Positions 58,974-64,000 of a stretch of 64,000 bases of DNA are shown in pieces. Position 1 is the first letter of the stretch; each line of letters begins with the position of its first letter. Source of the DNA: an uncultured Armatimonadota bacterium (GTDB taxonomy: Bacteria > Armatimonadota > Fimbriimonadia > Fimbriimonadales > Fimbriimonadaceae); the NCBI GenBank assembly GCA_903927025.1, contig CAIYLG010000016.1:1-64000 (forward strand). The letters are read 5' to 3'. Below the pieces are notes generated by a model, which saw only the letters and a list, made by a program, of their open reading frames with translations, had not been told where the DNA came from and searched no databases. A program made the translations under genes and the position numbers.

Positions 58974-61748
58974 TCACCTTTCCGTAGACATAAATCTATA
59001 GTTGCCCGAGCCAAGAGTGAATTCCGCTCTTCCATTCACTAGCCTGGCACCGCTCACGCCAGTTACCTTCGAGAGAGAAACTCCACCCTCCTTCACGCTC
59101 TCCAAGGTCTTCGCCGACAGACTGACTAGGGCAGTCGAGTTGACCGGAATTTCGATCTCGAACTTGATCTGGTCGCCATGCCGAGACCAGTTGCTGACGA
59201 TCTTTCCACGGATGCTGTTATAGCTGCACTTCACCCATTCGAGGCCCGCTGGTGTTTGGGGGTTGACGATGATCTGATCAAAGCCATCCGCCGACGGCGC
59301 GGGGTGAATGCCACCCAGCCACTGGATCATCCACTGGCTCACAGACCCGAACATAGGGTGGTTGTGGGAGTACGTGTTGTCGCTGAACTCCCAGTGCTCC
59401 CATAGGGTTGTCGCCCCATTCTTGAGCATCCACCCCCAGCTTGGAAAGTCGGTTTGAGTGGCAATTCGATAGGCAACGTCGGCGCGACCCTCCCGAGACA
59501 GCACATCCAACATGCATTTGGTGCCCAATATGCCGGTGTTGAGATGACCATGGTGAAGCTCGATATCGCTCAGTAGGTAAGCCATTGCCTTCTGACGAAC
59601 CTCGTCACTGATGATATGGGTGTAGAGAGCAATCGCCTGACACGCTTGGCTTCCCGTACCAACCTTGCCGGAAACAGCATCGACGAACTTAGCCTGGTAG
59701 GCCTTGCTGATCTTTTCGGCGAGTTCCAGGAAATGAGCTTCGTCATCCTTCAATGAGAGTCGGCTCGCGAGGGAGGCCATGATCTTGGCGCTTGCAAAGT
59801 ACATCGGAGTCACATACTCTGGAGAAGGAGTCGGCACGAGGCTCTCATGGTCGCTGAGGCCGTCTGTCACGATGCCGTCTGGATACTGGTTCTCGACCAG
59901 TTGTATCCACTTTTTAGCGGCGACATACTCCTGCTCCGAAATCAACTGATCCCCGTAGTACCGATGAAGCTGATCCACTAAAAGCGGATGCGCCATCGCC
60001 CAGATCACGCCGCAGTATTGGATCCCAACCGAAGGCGCAGTATCCGTGAACATCCCATCGGGCAGGGCATTGTCTGACCAATCTTCAACCGCCTTTGTAT
60101 AGAAGCCGGACATATCAAAGTTGCTCATGAACGCTTCTGAAGTGGCCACAATATCGCCGCCATAACCGAGGCGCTCCCGATGTGGACAGTCGGACTGGAC
60201 GCTAAAGATGTTCGACTTAAACGTCCGGATGCAGATCTCCTGGATGGTGTTGAGCAGCGGGTTGGAACACTCAAATGAGCCAGTAGGCTCGACGTCGGAG
60301 TTGAGTCGAAGCGCGATGACATGGTCCAGTGGAAGCGCCGAGGTCAAGCCCGTGACCTCCAGATATCGGAAGGCGTGAAACGTGAATTGCGGGGTGTAAG
60401 TCTCCTGCCCACCCTTCGCGATGTACGTGTCCGCCTGCCATGCAATCTTGGGTGCACCCGGCCCGCCGATGCTCTCAGAGGTTCCCTGCCGCGTTCCCTT
60501 GATCTGGCCAGCCACGCTGGTCATCGGGTTCAACGTGCCGTCATGGTTGAGCAGTTCGCCGTACCGGAGGTGAAGAGTGGTCCCGGCCGCCACATTCAGC
60601 TTAAGCCGCGCCCAGCCGGCAAAGTTAACCCCCATGTCATAGACGAAGACCCCGGGATGAGGCTGAGTGACCTTGACCGAATTCCAAGTAGCGGTCACTC
60701 GAATGGGAGGTTGCTTGGGCGACTTGAGCGCTCCAATGGGTTCTTCGGCGATGCCCGGAGTGCCCCAGCCTGAGGCATCGAAACCAGGTTTGTCCCAGCC
60801 AAACGGCTCCTTACGAGCATCCGTGACCTCACCCAAATACGTGTTGTTCCCCAAAATGGAACTGGTTCCGACTTTCCAGGTCTCGTCAGTAGAAACGGTG
60901 TCGACAGATCCGTCCGCATATTCAACTCTCAATTGAGCAAGGACCCTCGGTCGCCCAACCGCCAGATGCTCGCGAAGGTTGAATGCGCCAAAGAGCTTAA
61001 GCGGCAACGGGTTGTACCAGCCGTTGCCGAGGTGAATCCCGAGGCAGTTGCCATTGGCAGCGAGTTGGTGAGTGACGTCATAGACGCTGTAGAGCACCCT
61101 CTTGTCAAACTTCGTCCAGCCAGGTTCCAGCACATGGTCCCCGATGCGGCTTCCGTTCAAACTGGCTTCTGAGTATCCGATCCCGGCCATGTAGAGGCGC
61201 GCGCGCCTGACCTTTCCCTTGAGGTTGAACTCCTTTCGGAACATTGGCGCGGGATCGTCTTTGTAGAAGTCTGCATCCGCACTTGGGCTCTTTCTCCCAT
61301 CGTTGATCCACTTCCCCGTCCAGTCCTCCGGTCGGACCAGCCCGATCTCCCAATGGGAAGCTCGACTCCAGGTTGCGACGCCATCTAGGCTCCAGACCTG
61401 GACCTTCCATAAGCATGTTTGGGATGACTTGAGGCCGACTCCCTTGTACGGAATATTGTTCTGCAAAGCACTATCCACCTTGCCGCTGTCCCACAGGTCG
61501 CCAGTGTTGTGGGCGAGAAGATCGGCTGAACTGGCGACTAGAATCCGGTAGGCAGCCTGACTCACTGATCGACCACCGACCGATGATGCAAAAGTCCAAC
61601 TGAGCCGTGGCTCGGGTGTGCCTATGCCAAGCGGCTCAACCTTGTTCTCACATCTCAGGTTCTGCGCACTGAGAGCCGACGTTGTCTTGGTGTTCGCGGC
61701 AGTCATGGAGACCAAACACACCAAGGCAAAAAAATGGAAGAGCCACAT
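58974..61748 (-). CDS. Alpha-L-rhamnosidase, GH78
   Basis: A 924-residue enzyme with a signal peptide (MWLFHFFALVCLVSMTAA). Order: N-terminal Fn3/beta domain (RCENKVEPLGIGTPEPRLSWTF), a DUF-type carbohydrate module (RKEFNLKGKVRRARLYMAGIGYSEASLNGSRIGDHVL), then the (alpha/alpha)6 catalytic barrel with SDCPHRERLGYGGDIVATSEA and MLKNGATTLWEHWEFSDNTYSHNHPMFGSVSQW. It releases L-rhamnose from plant polysaccharides or glycosides. Confidence 0.94.
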   Translation of the reverse strand: MWLFHFFALVCLVSMTAANTKTTSALSAQNLRCENKVEPLGIGTPEPRLSWTFASSVGGRSVSQAAYRILVASSADLLAHNTGDLWDSGKVDSALQNNIPYKGVGLKSSQTCLWKVQVWSLDGVATWSRASHWEIGLVRPEDWTGKWINDGRKSPSADADFYKDDPAPMFRKEFNLKGKVRRARLYMAGIGYSEASLNGSRIGDHVLEPGWTKFDKRVLYSVYDVTHQLAANGNCLGIHLGNGWYNPLPLKLFGAFNLREHLAVGRPRVLAQLRVEYADGSVDTVSTDETWKVGTSSILGNNTYLGEVTDARKEPFGWDKPGFDASGWGTPGIAEEPIGALKSPKQPPIRVTATWNSVKVTQPHPGVFVYDMGVNFAGWARLKLNVAAGTTLHLRYGELLNHDGTLNPMTSVAGQIKGTRQGTSESIGGPGAPKIAWQADTYIAKGGQETYTPQFTFHAFRYLEVTGLTSALPLDHVIALRLNSDVEPTGSFECSNPLLNTIQEICIRTFKSNIFSVQSDCPHRERLGYGGDIVATSEAFMSNFDMSGFYTKAVEDWSDNALPDGMFTDTAPSVGIQYCGVIWAMAHPLLVDQLHRYYGDQLISEQEYVAAKKWIQLVENQYPDGIVTDGLSDHESLVPTPSPEYVTPMYFASAKIMASLASRLSLKDDEAHFLELAEKISKAYQAKFVDAVSGKVGTGSQACQAIALYTHIISDEVRQKAMAYLLSDIELHHGHLNTGILGTKCMLDVLSREGRADVAYRIATQTDFPSWGWMLKNGATTLWEHWEFSDNTYSHNHPMFGSVSQWMIQWLGGIHPAPSADGFDQIIVNPQTPAGLEWVKCSYNSIRGKIVSNWSRHGDQIKFEIEIPVNSTALVSLSAKTLESVKEGGVSLSKVTGVSGARLVNGRAEFTLGSGNYRFMSTER

Positions 61749-61818
61749 GATTGGACTCTATCCTAAAGCAAGGATTCGCCACATGGTAGGCATCTCCAGG
61801 AATTGCCGGGCACTGATC

Positions 61819-63648
61819 CTACATGCTGGGGACTACTGTGGGTGCCGCCTCAATCGTCAGAGTCTCGATAATTCTCTGAACCTCTTCTTCTGGAACGGAA
61901 TGGCCCATCTGTATTGCTGTATCGCGGAGAGCATTCAGGCGTTTGACCAGCGATGGGTGGCTGGCGATGGATTCGTGGAACTTGGTGAAGGTGTGGGGCG
62001 ACGCATTTTGCAGATGGACTTTCGAGAGAGCCACCGCGACGTCAGTGAAGTTGCCAATGACCTCCAAGGCGTACTTGTCAGCGGCGAACTCTGCCTTTCG
62101 CTGAAACGGCGAGCGAACGATCATCAGAATTGGGATAAAAAGAATCGGCGAAGTGAGGAGTCGGCTTGCACCAGCAATCGCCTCCGGAAGCTTCAATGCA
62201 GAAATGCATGCTTGGAGCCAAAAGAATATTGCCCAAATGCCAACGCTGAGGACAACTTGATACGGTACGTGGCGACCCTTTACGTGTCCCAATTCGTGGG
62301 CAATAATGCAGCGACGATCCGAGTCAGAAAGCTTTTGCCGCGCCCCTTGGGTAAGCGCAAGAGTGCCATCGAGCCTCGCAAAGGCATTGGTGGTCGTTGA
62401 GGACTTCAGGACAATCACTCGGCGAAAATTGATGTTCCCCTTGTCAGCCAATTCAACAGCGGCATCGTAATCGACATCTCCAGGACCCAACACAACAGAA
62501 GACTTTCTGCCCGCTGTAAAGCAATAAATGATGATGCCCGCAATCGGGCTGAGCCCTATCGTCCAGACGATCACACGGATAACTGGCACTGGCAAACCGT
62601 ACATCACCTGAGGCGCAAACATCTGGACGAACAGGATATTTGTGAGCAGAAAAACCGGGACCATCAGCAAACCCAAAATCTTGAGCTGTCTGGGCATGGG
62701 AATCTTAGGACCCGATCTGTTCCGGAAGCGAGGACCCGCGATGCTCGCCAACATCAAGCTGAACATCGCAGTCACGAACCAGGGCATCCACCTGTTTGGG
62801 GCAGGCATCCAATTGAACGCATCTCGCATAAGGGCGGGCATCTGGGCCACCATTCCACCCGTCACAGCCAAGACAAAGAAGGGCCGAGGAACGGACTTCT
62901 TGGTATTGCGCGCATCGTATCGAGTCTGCGCCTCGACTAGGGTTTGGGGCGGCGGTGGCGTCAACGTCTGGTTGAGAGGTTTGCCCAGAATCGCCTGCTT
63001 AGCTAGAGTTGCCATTGCAAAGCCGAAAACACCCACCAAGACAATTGCCGCCAACAGGCCATACCAATGTCGATCGGCAGAGACCTTAACGACGTCGGTG
63101 GGTGAGACATCCTTCGGCGACAGGAGCTTCATGGTCTGCAGGTCTTCTCCCTTGAAGTTCACGCTCCAATTCTTGTCTCCGCGAATGCCAACACCCATCG
63201 GCCGAGGCATTCCCCAATCCTTCACGATGTCGACAATGGCTCCCAGGGGAATCGTGGAATCTGAGTGATTCCCGTTTTGCCGGATGTACTTGTTGAATTC
63301 AAGGTCAAATGACCCTATTACTCGGCCCCGCCGGGCACGAACGTATGTGTTGGGAAGCCCAAGCCGCTTGAGCAGTTCCAACACTTTCGGCTTGAGGTCA
63401 TCAAGCCGACTTTTCTCAACAATGATCGTGATGTCAGAGTTGTGGAAGTCTCCACTCGCGACCACAAGGCAACCGTCCGGCTCGGCCGCAGAGAGCACCG
63501 GAAACGTACCGGCATATTCCCCAGACGCATCCTTAATCGCCCGGATGAACGGGTTCGCCGTTCCGCCCTCTTCGTGAATCGACTGTCCCAAGCAACTCCC
63601 AAACACCCCAAGAAACAGGCCGACGCACATGACCACACGGCAAGCCAC
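61819..63648 (-). CDS. M48-family zinc metalloprotease with membrane spans
   Basis: A 609-residue protein. Signal peptide at 1-22, a soluble region, a span near 186-208, more spans (about 255-400), then IIAHELGHVKGRHVPYQV, the HExxH-type zinc motif (HELGH), and FAADKYALEVIGNF with the third zinc ligand. It is of the HtpX/Ste24 type with an unusual extra N-terminal domain. It probably acts in membrane protein quality control. Confidence 0.9.
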   Translation of the reverse strand: MACRVVMCVGLFLGVFGSCLGQSIHEEGGTANPFIRAIKDASGEYAGTFPVLSAAEPDGCLVVASGDFHNSDITIIVEKSRLDDLKPKVLELLKRLGLPNTYVRARRGRVIGSFDLEFNKYIRQNGNHSDSTIPLGAIVDIVKDWGMPRPMGVGIRGDKNWSVNFKGEDLQTMKLLSPKDVSPTDVVKVSADRHWYGLLAAIVLVGVFGFAMATLAKQAILGKPLNQTLTPPPPQTLVEAQTRYDARNTKKSVPRPFFVLAVTGGMVAQMPALMRDAFNWMPAPNRWMPWFVTAMFSLMLASIAGPRFRNRSGPKIPMPRQLKILGLLMVPVFLLTNILFVQMFAPQVMYGLPVPVIRVIVWTIGLSPIAGIIIYCFTAGRKSSVVLGPGDVDYDAAVELADKGNINFRRVIVLKSSTTTNAFARLDGTLALTQGARQKLSDSDRRCIIAHELGHVKGRHVPYQVVLSVGIWAIFFWLQACISALKLPEAIAGASRLLTSPILFIPILMIVRSPFQRKAEFAADKYALEVIGNFTDVAVALSKVHLQNASPHTFTKFHESIASHPSLVKRLNALRDTAIQMGHSVPEEEVQRIIETLTIEAAPTVVPSM

Positions 63649-63849
63649 TGATGCTCTATAGTTGCAATGTGCACGACTTCTCAGTGAACAACTTACTGAC
63701 GCACTGAAAGTCGAGTTTCGATCGAATGATTTTAAGCCTCCAATCGCAAATCTGCTCGATTTTTTGCCGCCCTGATCAGCGATCCTGGGAATTCAGGGTT
63801 CTTCGTTCAAGCACCTAGATTTTCAATTCAGGTGCTTATGCCATGAATC
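63649..63849. other. Gene-free region with a hairpin
   Basis: No supported gene. AAGCACCT/AGGTGCTT form a stem near 63809-63839. Confidence 0.4.
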
Positions 63850-63899
63850 TGTAGCCTTGCCAACGGACCCCGTCTTGAAAACTCGGGGAGCAGGCTACA
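63850..63899 (+). promoter_or_regulatory. Possible structured leader
   Basis: TGTAGCC (63850-63856) pairs with GGCTACA (63893-63899), enclosing CCCCG/CGGGG (63868-63872 with 63884-63888) with an 11-nt loop. It ends 4 bp before the ATG at 63904 and could mask the ribosome site GGAG at 63887. I know no matching RNA family. Confidence 0.4.
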
Positions 63900-63903
63900 C
63901 CCC

Positions 63904-64000
63904 ATGCAGTCAATCGACCTGCATCAATTTGTGCAGCTTCCTGAACCCACCCTCAACTGGCTCGAATACGTTGCACTCTTTAAGGATTCCGCCAAAGACG
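63904..64000 (+). CDS. Partial gene at window edge, unknown
   Basis: From ATG 63904 the frame is open to the end: MQSIDLHQFVQLPEPTLNWL and so on (32 codons). No family can be told. Confidence 0.45.
   Translation, partial: MQSIDLHQFVQLPEPTLNWLEYVALFKDSAKD

Overview
The window is a chromosomal segment of a Gram-negative (diderm) bacterium. A Kdo transferase (waaA), an outer-membrane porin, a TolC/adaptor/RND pump, several short type IV prepilin-like proteins and polysaccharide-degrading enzymes (GH29, GH16, GH78) together suggest an Armatimonadota/Fimbriimonadia-type environmental bacterium. That taxonomic call is inference from gene style; no rRNA is present to confirm it.

Layout. 1-1.4 kb: three minus-strand prepilin-like genes, one cut by the window edge. 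1.5-14.5 kb: housekeeping and transport genes: an oligopeptide-type binding lipoprotein, coaD, an ECF sigma operon with two membrane proteins, uvrC, a sugar ABC transporter whose binding protein is fused to one permease, a PfkB kinase and two small secreted or membrane proteins. 14.7-19.9 kb: purE, waaA, purC, a PII-like protein without the uridylylated tyrosine, and a secreted TPR protein.

19,959-33,555 is a genomic island inserted at the 3' end of a tRNA-Pro(GGG) gene. A 55-bp direct repeat of the tRNA 3' end marks both borders. The integrase has lost its catalytic half and is fused to a replication-relaxation-like domain. The island holds two cargo modules. The first is a plus-strand operon: a 62-residue peptide, an E2-like protein, a second E2-like protein with a Phd-antitoxin-like N-terminus, a ThiF/E1-like protein, a JAB/JAMM protease, a ComEC-type metallo-beta-lactamase (MBL) fold protein, a membrane protein, and two more MBL-fold proteins. 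It looks like a bacterial ubiquitin-like conjugation system, plausibly for defence, and is the main find. The second module, on the minus strand, has an unknown gene, a dGTPase-like HD phosphohydrolase, and a nucleotidyltransferase with an HD domain inserted between its motifs. Paired GGTCTCTCAA repeats mark the ends of both modules, so the island looks like two tandem elements.

33.4-37.3 kb is the decayed shoulder of the insertion hot spot: two diverged copies of an att site plus hicB plus a broken hicA, with a DUF1003-type protein, an AI-2E family permease and a 47-residue membrane protein between them. 37.5-40.5 kb: a GH29 fucosidase, a GH16-type enzyme and a zinc-ribbon membrane protein. 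41.2-50.6 kb: a porin and a heavy-metal efflux locus (TolC, adaptor, CzcA/CusA-type RND pump, CadD-like transporter, DUF190 protein). 50.9-64 kb: mixed genes including a flavoreductase-like protein, acetyltransferase, DUF1330 protein, a lipoprotein with a duplicated 200-residue module, fatty-acid hydroxylase, Nudix hydrolase, thioredoxin, DCC-family protein, GH78 rhamnosidase, an M48 metalloprotease and a partial gene behind a possible structured leader.
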